Below are positions 24,998-33,733 of a stretch of DNA of 43,555 nucleotides, one piece after another. Made by a program: the position numbers and the translations under genes. How positions within the stretch are numbered: position 1 is the first letter of the stretch; every line of letters begins with the position of its first letter. The notes beneath the pieces were generated by a model that ran no database searches, was not told the origin of the DNA, and saw only the letters and a program-made list of their open reading frames with translations. This DNA is from a miscellaneous Crenarchaeota group-6 archaeon AD8-1. GTDB lineage: Archaea; Thermoproteota; Bathyarchaeia; Bathyarchaeales; Bathycorpusculaceae. The DNA lies in NCBI GenBank assembly GCA_001273385.1, contig LFWW01000003.1, positions 1 through 43,555 on the forward strand, given 5' to 3'.

Positions 24998-25498
24998 CTA
25001 TTTCTTAATTTCCAAGAATTCAAATCCTGTTTCTCTATGCTTTAATCTTGAAATTTTAGTTTTAACCAATTCGAAAAGTACAACCTCCCCGATTTTCCAA
25101 ACATCCACACCTAATCTTATACATCCAGTAATAGTGTGTTGTTGTCTCCCAAAACTAGTATGCATATGAAGTGTAGGTTTTCCTTTTTCATTCGTAGCAA
25201 TCGTGCCTATCCCTTGAGCTTCATGCACCCCTTTCAGCAAGGTTATAATTGGTATTGGGGGTATGGAATCCCCGTCTTTAGGACCGACTACAATTTTGCT
25301 ATTTTCTTTAGCTCCTCCCAAAAAGAAACATAAAGCAGCAAAGATTTTTTTTCTAATAGCAAAAAACTCAATCACCTCATGGATTCGATCACTATCATGT
25401 AATCTTAAAATAAAAATTCTACCGAGTTTTGCTGTAGTATAATCTATTTTTGCCAATTTTAAGTCCAACCTTTTATGGATATAACTGTTTTTTATCAA
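24998..25498 (-). CDS. PPC/DUF296-domain protein
   Basis: A protein of 166 residues covering one PPC (plants and prokaryotes conserved) domain. The conserved centre is present: FILRLHDSDRIHEVIEFFA, the FFLGGAKENSKIVVGP strand region, GIGTIATNEKGKPTLHMHTSFGR with the metal-binding His residues, and HTITGCIRLGVDVWKIGEVVL. In archaea these are small trimeric proteins of unknown function, unlike the plant AT-hook versions. The first 16 residues may be dispensable, but no better start is evident. It converges with the glycosyltransferase gene. Confidence 0.85.
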   Translation of the reverse strand: MIKNSYIHKRLDLKLAKIDYTTAKLGRIFILRLHDSDRIHEVIEFFAIRKKIFAALCFFLGGAKENSKIVVGPKDGDSIPPIPIITLLKGVHEAQGIGTIATNEKGKPTLHMHTSFGRQQHTITGCIRLGVDVWKIGEVVLFELVKTKISRLKHRETGFEFLEIKK

Positions 25499-25781
25499 AA
25501 AATATAGCCTTTTTATATGTATATTTTACTACTATTTTTCCGAAAAACTGTAGAATTCAAACCTTATTTTATATTACATTATTTCTGTTTTTCCAATAAA
25601 ATTGATATTTAGAAAGATTTTGAAAGTGTCTATTAGTATCTTCTAGTTGTTTTTTTAATTACAAAAACATATGTTACAAAAAAATTTAATGATTAATAAT
25701 TACTTCTTTCAAAATTGAAAAATTGATTATTCTCCAATTTAAAACAATTTATTCGAAGAATAGTTCAAGCGATCGGTTGTT

Positions 25782-25967
25782 TTAGATTCTTTTTATAAAG
25801 AGAGGTTTCCTAGCTTCTTGTTTTCTTTCATCTAAAGAGATTTCAATTAATGGAGTATCCAGTTTTTTTTCAATTCTATTGTTTGGGCAATTGGAGGAAC
25901 TGACTTCTGTTGCTTCTGGTGGATTAATTAAAAAAGTGATAACTTTTTCTTCCTTAGTATGACTCAT
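25782..25967 (-). CDS. Possible small protein, 61 residues
   Basis: A short hydrophilic frame starting MSHTKEEKVITFLINPPEA and ending in basic residues (ARKPLFIKRI). A purine-rich GAGGACTGTGA lies just before the ATG and could serve as ribosome binding site. Codon usage looks like the neighbours. No family is recognised and there is no supporting operon context, so it may be spurious. Confidence 0.3.
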   Translation of the reverse strand: MSHTKEEKVITFLINPPEATEVSSSNCPNNRIEKKLDTPLIEISLDERKQEARKPLFIKRI

Positions 25968-26084
25968 TTTTTCACAGTCCTCTTGAAAAGAACATATAAT
26001 ATAAATCTTAAGACTTAATAAACGTTTTTAATTAAAATGTTAATAAATAAATGATCTAAGAAAATCAAATATTTCAAAAAACCT

Positions 26085-27185
26085 CTAAAAATAAATGTGA
26101 AGCTGTTTTTGATTTTCTTTATTCGAAGTAAATTTAGATATCTTGATACCTATACGTCTTATTTCTTTTTTGGATTCATTCAGAAACAATTCGATTAGTT
26201 TTTTAACAGTTTTTTTAAGCAGGTTTATATCATTGGTGGAATTATTCAAAGTTTTTGATTTGGATCGAAAACTTAAATCTGTCATAACTGCAATTATTTC
26301 AACTCTTTTGAATTTCAATTTTTTATCCATCAAATCTTTATGAACTTGAGATATTAGTTGATCAGTTTTCTTAATTAGAAGAGTCAAATTACGGGTATTT
26401 TCTTTAAGAGTAGAAATTCTACTAATTGAATTTTTTTCAATTGTTTCATGAACAAGATCTTTGCTTACACCACTTGCAACATTATGAAAATATATTCCAA
26501 GGGTCCTTCCGAAAAAAGCAACCAATTTTTGTATATCATATTTTGCTAGTTGTTCAATCGTATTTATGCCTAAAGAGTTCAGTTTTTTAGCAGTCTTTTT
26601 TCCCACTCCAGGAATACGAATAACAGGTAAAGATTTAAGAAAATTCTTCACATTATCAGGTTTAACAACTGTTATTCCATTAGGTTTATTATAATCAGCA
26701 GCCATTTTTGCTATGAGTTTATTGGGTCCTATGCCTGCCGAAAAACTAAGTCCTAGTTTATTTTTAATTTCATTTTTTATATTATTAGTATACATAAATC
26801 CTTCATCAAAGCTTCCCTGAACTTTTCTAGAAATATCTAGATAAGCTTCATCGATTCCTACTTGTTCAAAAATATCAGAGCATGACCTAAGAAATAACAT
26901 AACATCATCAGAAATTTTTTTATAATATTCATAATCAACAGGAAGAAATATCGCATCAAGATTTTCAAGTCTTTTTTTAGCTAAATATAGTGAAAGCCCG
27001 GAATTAACACCAAATTTTCTAGCAATATAATTTGCAGTGCTAACAGCTCCACTATCTTCTGTTCTACCAGAATAAACTCCTATAACAACTGGTTTCTTTT
27101 TAAGATCTGGATTTCTAATTTCTTCACATTGAGCAAAAAAGTAATCTAAATCTACTAAGATTATTATTCTTGATCTTGTCGAAAT
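26085..27185 (-). CDS. dinB: Y-family DNA polymerase (Dpo4/DinB type)
   Basis: Translesion DNA polymerase IV. The open frame gives about 366 residues, near Sulfolobus Dpo4 (352). Catalytic acids are in RIIILVDLDYFFAQCEEIRN near the N terminus and in GIDEAYLDIS. GRTEDSGAVSTANYIARKFGV matches the fingers, KNFLKSLPVIRIPGVGKKTA gives the helix-hairpin-helix, and a little-finger domain follows. The C terminus QKQLHIYF is a good PIP box (Q-x-x-L-x-x-Y-F) for binding the PCNA clamp. The first ATG in frame (26898-26900) would delete the first catalytic Asp. Homologous coding runs back to 27185 without ATG/GTG/TTG. I take ATT 27183-27185, just after an AGGTGA, as provisional start. Confidence 0.88.
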   Translation of the reverse strand: MSTRSRIIILVDLDYFFAQCEEIRNPDLKKKPVVIGVYSGRTEDSGAVSTANYIARKFGVNSGLSLYLAKKRLENLDAIFLPVDYEYYKKISDDVMLFLRSCSDIFEQVGIDEAYLDISRKVQGSFDEGFMYTNNIKNEIKNKLGLSFSAGIGPNKLIAKMAADYNKPNGITVVKPDNVKNFLKSLPVIRIPGVGKKTAKKLNSLGINTIEQLAKYDIQKLVAFFGRTLGIYFHNVASGVSKDLVHETIEKNSISRISTLKENTRNLTLLIKKTDQLISQVHKDLMDKKLKFKRVEIIAVMTDLSFRSKSKTLNNSTNDINLLKKTVKKLIELFLNESKKEIRRIGIKISKFTSNKENQKQLHIYF

Positions 27186-27271
27186 ATTTCACCTAATTTT
27201 GAAGTATGCCAAAAGGTAAAGAAAAACGTTAGTGTTATTTAGCAAGAAGACTAGAAAATCTAGGAATTTGC

Positions 27272-27901
27272 ATGAATAAAAATAAAAAAACAAATATTGT
27301 TTACTGGATTGAAAACAAATTATATTTAAACATAACAAACAGATGCTCAAATTGCTGCAAATTTTGCATAAAGAATTTCAGGGAAGGATTAACAGGATTC
27401 AAACTTAAATTATCTAAGGATCCATCAATCACTAAAATAATAGAAGAAATAAAAGATGTTTTAAATAAAAAAAATTGGAATGAAATTATTTTTTGTGGTT
27501 TTGGAGAGCCAACCGAGAGATTGGATGTAGTTTTAGAAGTTACAAAATGGATAAAGAGATATTATGGTAAACCAATCTTATTTCGAATTAACACAAACGG
27601 CCAAGCGTACTTAATTAATCCAGGTATAGAAGTTGTTAAAGAAATTAAAAAAGCGGGCATAGATAAAGTGAGTGTGAGCCTTAACGCGAGTGAAGAAACC
27701 ACTTATTTGAAGATTTGCCAGCCAAAATCTGATAAAGCTTATGGTGCTGTCCTTGATTTTATTAAAAAAGCTAAAGAAGAATTAGATGTTGAAGTTACTG
27801 CAGTAGCTATAGAAGAAGTTAATTTAAATAAAATAAAATTACTTGCAGATAAATTGGGTGTAAAATTTAGAAAAAGAGAATATGTATCGTGTATTTTCTA
27901 G
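27272..27901 (+). CDS. Radical SAM protein, TatD-associated type
   Basis: A short radical SAM protein of 209 residues. The [4Fe-4S] motif is C25-x3-C29-x2-C32 (TNRCSNCCKFCIK), followed by FCGFGEPTERLDVV (GxGEPT, SAM-binding GGE-like motif), FRINTNGQA and VSVSLNASEE. Length and layout match the small TatD-linked radical SAM group (TIGR04038 type), of unknown substrate. It lacks an additional C-terminal cluster domain. It is divergent from the polymerase gene, and no TatD gene is next to it in this window. Confidence 0.85.
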   Translation: MNKNKKTNIVYWIENKLYLNITNRCSNCCKFCIKNFREGLTGFKLKLSKDPSITKIIEEIKDVLNKKNWNEIIFCGFGEPTERLDVVLEVTKWIKRYYGKPILFRINTNGQAYLINPGIEVVKEIKKAGIDKVSVSLNASEETTYLKICQPKSDKAYGAVLDFIKKAKEELDVEVTAVAIEEVNLNKIKLLADKLGVKFRKREYVSCIF

Positions 27902-27965
27902 TTCAACATATAACATAAGATTATCTAATAGTTCCAATCAATAATAAAATTGATTTGGATAATGA

Positions 27966-28220
27966 TTAACGATCCATGCTTTTTAATACCTCTAGGCTAT
28001 CGATTGTGGAATTTATCCATCTTAAATAAGTGTTTAAGGTAGATCTCAAAGCAGTTGTATCTTTTGATTCAACTCTAACAACAATCTTTAATCCCTCTCT
28101 ATTTAAATCAACTTTGGAGCGATGACTGGATTTTTTGATTTCTGGTCTTAAAGCCTCAAGAAGGGATACTAGTTGCTGATTAGAATGCACCTTTATTTTT
28201 ACAGTAGCTTGAGTTTTCAT
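27966..28220 (-). CDS. KEOPS complex subunit Pcc1
   Basis: Small dimerisation subunit of the KEOPS complex, which makes the t6A modification of tRNA. From ATG 28218-28220 it reads MKTQATVKIKV; the upstream ATG at 28241 would add seven residues. The body (LVSLLEALRPEIKK, then HRSKVDLNREGLKIVVRVES) and helical end (ALRSTLNTYLRWINSTIDSL) fit Pcc1. It is the last gene of the exosome operon, next to rpl37ae, a position conserved in many archaea. Confidence 0.88.
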   Translation of the reverse strand: MKTQATVKIKVHSNQQLVSLLEALRPEIKKSSHRSKVDLNREGLKIVVRVESKDTTALRSTLNTYLRWINSTIDSLEVLKSMDR

Positions 28221-28322
28221 TACATTTTCTTTAATTACCATTGATAAAAATAAATCTTTTAGACTTGTGATTGAAATTGGGAAAAAATAGAGCCTAACAA
28301 AACCAATTTATCTATTAATAGT

Positions 28323-28610
28323 CTATGCATTGCTTGCTGTAATAGCGCTTTTAGAGGCCCTTTTAGCAATAACACCTAATTTAGTAACAGGCGTGTAAGC
28401 ACCTCCCGCAAAAGTGTAATTACATTTTTTACATTTCCATAGACCTACACTTTTACGTCTAACTCGCAGAAAACCACAATTAGGACATTTATGAGTTTTT
28501 TTAAGTTCTGTTACTACTTTAATATACCGTTTTCTTACACTGGATCCGTAACGGGCACCTAGACCCCGGGTTGATCCTACTTTTTTTGTTTTTCCCAAAT
28601 TATTCACCAC
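28323..28610 (-). CDS. rpl37ae: 50S ribosomal protein L37Ae
   Basis: Zinc-binding ribosomal protein of 95 residues: KTKKVGSTRGLGARYG at the N terminus, zinc pairs CPNC and CKKC separated by the RRKSVGLWK segment, and the TFAGGAYTPVT tail typical of L37Ae. Its start overlaps the end of rrp42 by seven bases, so translation is likely coupled. Confidence 0.96.
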   Translation of the reverse strand: MVNNLGKTKKVGSTRGLGARYGSSVRKRYIKVVTELKKTHKCPNCGFLRVRRKSVGLWKCKKCNYTFAGGAYTPVTKLGVIAKRASKSAITASNA

Positions 28611-29395
28611 TTCAATTTCTTTCTTTGAGACTCAGCTGTTGATTGTGCAAGGCTCATCGCTTCTTTTAATTGTTCAGCTGTGAAATAACCAGACCCACCT
28701 TTTTGCATAGCACAAATTTCACCTTTACCAGTAAATGCTATTGAAAGTCTCGAATCCATAACTTCCTCTTCTTCTAGACCAGGATCAATAAATAGTTTAT
28801 CAACAATTTTTCCTAATGTAACTGTTATTGGAAAATCATTCATTGGAAGAGGGGTATAACCTTGCTTTATTATTACTTCTTCATCTACAATTTCGTAATT
28901 ATGCATCTTCGTATTCATTAATGCTGAGACAGCGGCCATTGCGGAAGCATCAATCAAGTTTCCATCATGATTAAGCACATAAATATCAACAAAAACAACA
29001 AAGACTTTTTTTCCAGGAATTATACAAAGTTTTTCGGTATCAATGGCTTCCGACTCTCTAATGCCTCTATCAACTATTCTTGATAATTCGATAGCTTCAT
29101 CTCCGGGTGGACCAGGTTCAAAAGTTGATGAAGCCAGAGGAACCAATTCTGCGTTTACTGTCATCACCCCATTATTAGGTGTATCAGCATATGGAGTGCC
29201 GACCTCGACTTTAATTCCTACTAATACTTCAGTTTTTCCTAATTTTACTCTCGCAGAACCCTCAGCTTTTTCAATAGCTCCTTGTTCGATACTAAAAGCT
29301 CTATATTCATTTAAATTTCTTTGATCTAAACGCTTTCCTTCTTCAATTGCTTTCTTTATTTGCTGTAGTTTCACTCGAGTTAATAATGAAGACAT
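28604..29395 (-). CDS. rrp42: Exosome subunit Rrp42
   Basis: Non-catalytic RNase PH-like subunit of the archaeal exosome ring, 263 residues. N-terminal KRLDQRNLNEYR, then EGSARVKLGKTEVLVGIKVE, VPLASSTFEPGPPGDEAIEL and SRIVDRGIRES are family signatures. It pairs with Rrp41 to form the hexameric barrel that degrades or tails RNA. The gap from rrp41 is two bases. Confidence 0.97.
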   Translation of the reverse strand: MSSLLTRVKLQQIKKAIEEGKRLDQRNLNEYRAFSIEQGAIEKAEGSARVKLGKTEVLVGIKVEVGTPYADTPNNGVMTVNAELVPLASSTFEPGPPGDEAIELSRIVDRGIRESEAIDTEKLCIIPGKKVFVVFVDIYVLNHDGNLIDASAMAAVSALMNTKMHNYEIVDEEVIIKQGYTPLPMNDFPITVTLGKIVDKLFIDPGLEEEEVMDSRLSIAFTGKGEICAMQKGGSGYFTAEQLKEAMSLAQSTAESQRKKLKW

Positions 29396-29397
29396 GA

Positions 29398-30138
29398 CTA
29401 TTCCACTTCCTCCTCTTGTTCGATGATTTCATACTTCTTTTTGAGTGCTTCCTTTTGTATTTCATATATTTGTTTACAGCCACCTGTAGCTATCTCAACC
29501 GCATTTTCAAATTCTTTTAGAGAGAGTTTACCATCCATTTGAAGCAACGTTATAGCATTTAGATTGGGCATATAAGCTACAGGAACATCAGCTGTGCCAA
29601 TCTTATCCTCAATATCCATGAGGTCTAAAGCTATCTTATTATCAACCTTGCCCGCTGCACACGCAACGACAAGGTCACGCATCGGTATCCCAGCATCAGC
29701 TAACGCCAAAGACGCGGCAGTAATACTCGCACATCTAGTTCCTCCATCTGCTTGAAGAACCTCTATAAAAACATCTACACCGGTTCGGGGATAATTTTCA
29801 ATAAATACTGCAGGCAAGAGTGCGTCTCTGATTACTTTTGATAATTCATTTTCTCTTCTTGAAGGTGCTGGTGATTTTCGTTCAGGTACTGAAAAAGGTG
29901 CCATATGATAGCGGCATCTTAAAACCATCCTATCAGCTTGTTGCAAATGTTTAGGATGCATTTCTCTAGGCCCAAAAGCACCCGCAAGAATTTTATTTTT
30001 TCCATGTTCAATATACGCTGAACCATCAGCATTTGGTAAGATTCCTACGTCTATTTTCACAGACCTTAATTCATTTGGTTTTCTACCATCTAATCTTAGA
30101 CCTTTTGTATTTATTAATTTTTTAGGTTTTTCATTCAT
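29398..30138 (-). CDS. rrp41: Exosome subunit Rrp41 (catalytic RNase PH domain)
   Basis: Phosphorolytic 3'-5' exoribonuclease subunit of the exosome, 246 residues. RLDGRKPNELRSVKIDVG opens the fold. The RCRYHMAPFSVPERK segment binds RNA and phosphate, GGTRCASITAASLALADA follows, and the catalytic Asp residues are in ALDLMDIEDKIGTADVPVAY. The acidic C-terminal tail (EQEEEVE) is common. It lies between rrp4 and rrp42 in the conserved order. Confidence 0.97.
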   Translation of the reverse strand: MNEKPKKLINTKGLRLDGRKPNELRSVKIDVGILPNADGSAYIEHGKNKILAGAFGPREMHPKHLQQADRMVLRCRYHMAPFSVPERKSPAPSRRENELSKVIRDALLPAVFIENYPRTGVDVFIEVLQADGGTRCASITAASLALADAGIPMRDLVVACAAGKVDNKIALDLMDIEDKIGTADVPVAYMPNLNAITLLQMDGKLSLKEFENAVEIATGGCKQIYEIQKEALKKKYEIIEQEEEVE

Positions 30139-30150
30139 CGTTATTTTCTC

Positions 30151-30840
30151 CTATTTTTGCTTTTCATCATTAAGAAATTGTGTTATTCGATCTGTAAGAC
30201 CGCTAGTATGAGATTCTTTTTCAATTTTATTTATCGCTGCTATTGCGATTTCTTCATCTTTGGGATCTTTACCTGTAACTAGTATCACCCCATTTTTTCC
30301 TAAAATTATTTGACAATTTGTTGCTTTCTTGATGTTATTTATCATTGATCCTTGTCTGCCAATCACTCTTGGAATTTTAGTTGGTGTAATGTTAAGTATC
30401 TGACCTCTAGTAATCTTTCCTAATCCGGGTTCTCCAACAGTGAGCTGGGGATCATGATACCTATCAAATGAAGCTATCTTAGCGACTATCAGATCACCTG
30501 CTGTTAGAACCTGGGACAATTCATCATTTTGTGGCTTGAAAGATCTATTAAGAACATCTGATGCTCTCAACAGAGCAATATAGGGTGAATTTATATTCAC
30601 AGTCCACCCGCTAAATCCAACTTCTTTCACAGTACCGATTATTATATCGGCTACTTTAGGAAAATAAAATGCCTTTAAAGCAACAATGCTCACTTTCTTA
30701 TGAGTACAATTTGCTAGTCCTATTCTTGAAGCATAGATTCTGTTATCTTCCTTATACGTGTTATCACCAGCGATATATTCACCTTCAGCGAGCAAATCTC
30801 CCGGTATCACTAACTGTTTTTTTTCAAAAAAAGTTGGCAT
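30151..30840 (-). CDS. rrp4: Exosome cap subunit Rrp4
   Basis: RNA-binding cap subunit, 229 residues. It has an N-terminal strand region (VIPGDLLAEGEYIAGDNTY), an S1 domain (VGDIIIGTVKEV-like sequence DIIIGTVKEVGFSGWTVNI at about 65-140) and a KH domain (IPRVIGRQGSMINNIKKATN with the GxxG loop). It sits 12 bases before rrp41. Confidence 0.96.
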   Translation of the reverse strand: MPTFFEKKQLVIPGDLLAEGEYIAGDNTYKEDNRIYASRIGLANCTHKKVSIVALKAFYFPKVADIIIGTVKEVGFSGWTVNINSPYIALLRASDVLNRSFKPQNDELSQVLTAGDLIVAKIASFDRYHDPQLTVGEPGLGKITRGQILNITPTKIPRVIGRQGSMINNIKKATNCQIILGKNGVILVTGKDPKDEEIAIAAINKIEKESHTSGLTDRITQFLNDEKQK

Positions 30841-30869
30841 AAAAATTACTTACCTCAATTTATTTTTAT

Positions 30870-31562
30870 TTAATTAATTATTTTTGTTTCTCCAGTTCCT
30901 TTGGTAATATTCCCAAGTTTATTTAGAAATGAGATATAAACCCCGGCTGGCATTTCAATTATACCAAACCAAGATCCATCTCCACGCCATTCTTCTTTTT
31001 TTATTACACCAAAATTCTTGATAGATCCATAAGCTTTTGCAGCATATTGAACTGGAATGGTAACTTGAACAGATATTTGTTCAATTTTTAAGGGTAATAT
31101 TGGCCTCAGCAACTTTATCACCTCTCTAGCTTGCTCTTCTACAGATTTGTAGGGATCTATTGAGTATCGAATTTGTTCCATGGCGTTTTCTATTCGTAAA
31201 GGAGGATGAGGAAGCTTAGTTTTAGGATCAACAGCTTGTCTAGAGATGAAATCAATTATTTGTTTTCTTTTGTCGTCGATCATCTTCCGTCTTTGCTCGG
31301 TGGTCAGTTGAAGAGTTCCATTTTTAAGGATTAAATCTGCAATTATTAATGAATCTGTAGTTTCAAAAACAGTCCTCATTTGTTCTTCGGAAGCTTTCGT
31401 ACCTTTATTTGCATCAGTAAAAATTGTATCAGTTGCTAGAACTTGACTTATTCCTGAAAGTTTTTCATTTCGATAATCTAATGCTTTATTTGGTTTTACC
31501 AAAATTTCAAAATGCATTTTATCTTTTGTAAAACGCGCTACTGTATACTTTTCACTCATCAA
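30870..31562 (-). CDS. Ribosome maturation protein SBDS
   Basis: Archaeal homologue of the Shwachman-Bodian-Diamond protein, involved in large-subunit maturation (release of aIF6 in the eukaryotic case). It has 230 residues in three domains: the FYSH domain with YTVARFTKDKMHFEILVKPN, a helical middle (TTEQRRKMIDDKRKQIIDFI) and a ferredoxin-like C-terminal domain (IPVQYAAKAYGSIKNFG). It lies four bases after psmA in the superoperon. Confidence 0.96.
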   Translation of the reverse strand: MMSEKYTVARFTKDKMHFEILVKPNKALDYRNEKLSGISQVLATDTIFTDANKGTKASEEQMRTVFETTDSLIIADLILKNGTLQLTTEQRRKMIDDKRKQIIDFISRQAVDPKTKLPHPPLRIENAMEQIRYSIDPYKSVEEQAREVIKLLRPILPLKIEQISVQVTIPVQYAAKAYGSIKNFGVIKKEEWRGDGSWFGIIEMPAGVYISFLNKLGNITKGTGETKIIN

Positions 31563-31566
31563 ATTG

Positions 31567-32298
31567 TCACTTGCTCAAACCCAGCTCTTTCAGGTGATCC
31601 TCCACTTTAATATCAGATAGCATTTCCATTTTTCTAGTTTTTTTTGGAATTACAGCTATCTTTATTCTGGGTGACAATTGTCTTTCCTCTAAAGCTTTTC
31701 CTAAACATTTTATAGCTAATTTTGTTGTCTCCTCTAAAGTCAGATCCTCTTTGTATTCCTCTTTAAGTATCGGCAAAGCAGTTTCTCTTCCAGCTCCTAG
31801 AGCTGTCGCTTTGTAATTTCTATAAGTTCCACTCGGATGGGTTCCAAAAATACGTGTTCCAGTTTTATCAACTCCGCCAAATATTATTGAAACCCCAAAA
31901 GGTCTAACACCTGCATGCTGTGTATACATTTGCATTATATCACAAATTTTTTTTGTGACAATTTCTATATCAATAGGTTCATCATAAGTAAGTTTGTTAC
32001 TTTGAGCGTTTATTCGTGCTTGATCGATAAGCACTCTAGCATCTGAACTCAAACCAACAATAGCAGCTCCAACATGCTCATCGACCATAAAGATTTTCCA
32101 TGAAGATTCAGCTTCTTCAAGAGGTTCCACATTTTCCTCTGAACCTAAAATTACACCATCATTGCATTGAATTCCAATAATTGTAGCACCACGGTTAACT
32201 AATTCCATGGCATATTCAACTTGAAATAGTCGCCCATCTGGGGAGAAAACAGTTATAGCACGGTCATAAGCTCCAGGTGCTGCAAATACAGACATCAT
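31567..32298 (-). CDS. psmA: Proteasome alpha subunit
   Basis: Outer-ring subunit of the 20S proteasome, 243 residues. The N-terminal gate and H0 helix are visible (YDRAITVFSPDGRLFQVEYA), as are the RPFGVSIIFGG and GTYRNYKATALGAG segments. There is no propeptide or catalytic Thr, as expected for alpha subunits. A GAGGTTGAC ribosome binding site precedes the ATG. It is the first gene of the minus-strand exosome operon. Confidence 0.97.
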   Translation of the reverse strand: MMSVFAAPGAYDRAITVFSPDGRLFQVEYAMELVNRGATIIGIQCNDGVILGSEENVEPLEEAESSWKIFMVDEHVGAAIVGLSSDARVLIDQARINAQSNKLTYDEPIDIEIVTKKICDIMQMYTQHAGVRPFGVSIIFGGVDKTGTRIFGTHPSGTYRNYKATALGAGRETALPILKEEYKEDLTLEETTKLAIKCLGKALEERQLSPRIKIAVIPKKTRKMEMLSDIKVEDHLKELGLSK

Positions 32299-32530
32299 GT
32301 CAACCTCAAATTACTCTTTACACTTTTGCAGTCTCTCATGTGATAACCTAACTAAAAACCTTTCCCATTCTTTCAATGTTTTATTTATGTTAATAATATA
32401 GTCTAAAGTAAATTTTAAAAAAAGACTAAAACGATCTATAGATTTAATTTGTTGATCAAATAATTTTATAGGAAAATGATTAATGGAAATTTCAATTTTT
32501 AAAATGCTCTTTGAATAAGAGGAACTAAGC

Positions 32531-32566
32531 GATTATAATCATGATTCTGATTATAATCATGATTCT
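32531..32566. repeat. Two perfect tandem copies of an 18-bp palindromic unit
   Basis: GATTATAATCATGATTCT occurs at 32531-32548 and again at 32549-32566 with no spacer. Each unit contains two overlapping perfect palindromes, GATTATAATC and AATCATGATT. The block lies 45 bases upstream of the rps13 TATA box and is a candidate operator for one or both divergent operons. Confidence 0.6.
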
Positions 32567-32610
32567 TATTTGCAATCGAATGATTATGAAAGATATTTTT
32601 AAAAGGAAGG

Positions 32611-32618
32611 TTTAAATA
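32611..32618 (+). promoter_or_regulatory. TATA box of the rps13-rpoN operon
   Basis: TTTAAATA preceded by the purine-rich GGAAGG (possible BRE), about 38-45 bases before the rps13 ATG. Transcription would start near 32640. Confidence 0.5.
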
Positions 32619-32655
32619 AATTATTTTTCCCTTTCGTAGTTAGCTTCAAGCTTGA

Positions 32656-33135
32656 ATGGATGAAAATTTAATGTCACAAGAATATCGCTATATTCTCCGA
32701 ATAATGGGTACAGACGTACCTGGAACCTTAAAGACAGTTTATGGTATAGCAAGAATAAAAGGAATCAGTCTAAATCTTGCAAATGCTATTCTCAAAAAAG
32801 CTGGAATAAATCCGAATTTAAGAGTTGGATTTCTTTCAGAAACTGAAATTTCAAAAATTGAGGAAATAATAGAAGAACCAACGAAATTTGGTTTACCCGG
32901 TTGGCTGCTTAACAAAAGAAAAGATATTGAAACAGGAAAAGATATGCATTTGATAAGTTCAGATCTAATTTTCAGAACAAAAAAAGATATTGATTTAACT
33001 AAAGAAATTAAATCTTGGCGTGGATACCGTCATGCATATAGTTTGAAAGTCAGAGGACAAAGAACAAAAACAACTGGAAGAGCAGGCAAATCTTTGGGAG
33101 TAAAGAAAAAATCTCTACGATCTGGAGGAAAATAA
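32656..33135 (+). CDS. rps13: 30S ribosomal protein S13
   Basis: Small-subunit head protein, 159 residues. Family segments are YRYILRIMGTDVPGTLK, GIARIKGISLNLANAILKKA and the C-terminal WRGYRHAYSLKVRGQRTKTT with its basic tail. A second ATG (32671, MSQEYRYI) could be the true start, since archaeal S13 usually begins just there. It is the first gene of the S13-S4-S11-RpoD-L18e-L13-S9-RpoN operon. Confidence 0.97.
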   Translation: MDENLMSQEYRYILRIMGTDVPGTLKTVYGIARIKGISLNLANAILKKAGINPNLRVGFLSETEISKIEEIIEEPTKFGLPGWLLNKRKDIETGKDMHLISSDLIFRTKKDIDLTKEIKSWRGYRHAYSLKVRGQRTKTTGRAGKSLGVKKKSLRSGGK

Positions 33136-33151
33136 ATAGAGTAGATAAAAA

Positions 33152-33733
33152 ATGGGAGACCCGAAAAAACAGAGAAAAAAATACGATACTCCGCGCAGTC
33201 AATGGAGCCAAGATAGATTAGAAGAAGAGCTAAAGCTTCTCGGACAATATGGTTTAAGAAATAAACATGAATTATGGCGCCAAAAAACTGAATTGTCAAA
33301 ATTTAGGGGAATAGCACGTTCATTAATAAGTAAAACTCCAACTGAAAGGGCAAAAATGGAAAATGAATTATTATTACGGTTAAAAAAAATGGGAGTGCTT
33401 GATCAAACAGCTGTTTTAGATAATGTTTTGGATTTATCGATAGAAGATTTACTTGAGCGACGACTTCAAACAATAGTTTTTCGAAAAGGATTAGCAAGAA
33501 CAATTTTTCAATCACGTCAATTAATAACGCATGGTCACATTACAATTGCAAATAGAAGAGTTACTGTTCCTGGTTATATTGTACCAAAGCAAAAGGAGGA
33601 ACAAATTACATATAACCCTCTAAGTTCTATCGCATCAGGGGAGCATCCACTTAGACAATCTTTATCCGTTGTTGCAAAAGAAATAGAATTAAGACCAGCT
33701 CCAAGAGGAAGGAGGGGTAAAAGAAGAAGATGA
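33152..33733 (+). CDS. rps4: 30S ribosomal protein S4
   Basis: Primary 16S rRNA-binding protein, 193 residues. It starts [17 protein letters not shown] as archaeal S4 does and has the S4 RNA-binding domain ([20 protein letters not shown], then [20 protein letters not shown]). The stop overlaps the rps11 start by four bases. Confidence 0.97.
   Translation: MGDPKKQRKKYDTPRSQWSQDRLEEELKLLGQYGLRNKHELWRQKTELSKFRGIARSLISKTPTERAKMENELLLRLKKMGVLDQTAVLDNVLDLSIEDLLERRLQTIVFRKGLARTIFQSRQLITHGHITIANRRVTVPGYIVPKQKEEQITYNPLSSIASGEHPLRQSLSVVAKEIELRPAPRGRRGKRRR

Larger units (their letters stand above)
32299..32655. promoter_or_regulatory. Divergent control region between psmA and rps13
   Basis: A 357-base spacer between two large divergent operons. 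It contains a minus-strand GGAAAGGTTTTTAG element (near 32350) that could be BRE plus TATA for psmA, the 18-bp tandem repeat (32531-32566) and a TATA box for rps13 (32611-32618). No reading frame of note is seen. Confidence 0.5.

Noticed and set aside
26085-26900. Truncated Y-family polymerase beginning at the first ATG
   Set aside because: Coding with all N-terminal motifs continues upstream in the same frame without a stop, so the gene is not truncated; only the start codon is unusual.
28323-32298. Novel operon linking proteasome, SBDS, exosome and L37Ae
   Set aside because: This is the well-known archaeal exosome superoperon; the order here is ordinary.
32531-32566. Possible start of a CRISPR array
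   Set aside because: Only two units with no spacer between them and no cas genes anywhere in the window; better read as an operator-type tandem repeat.
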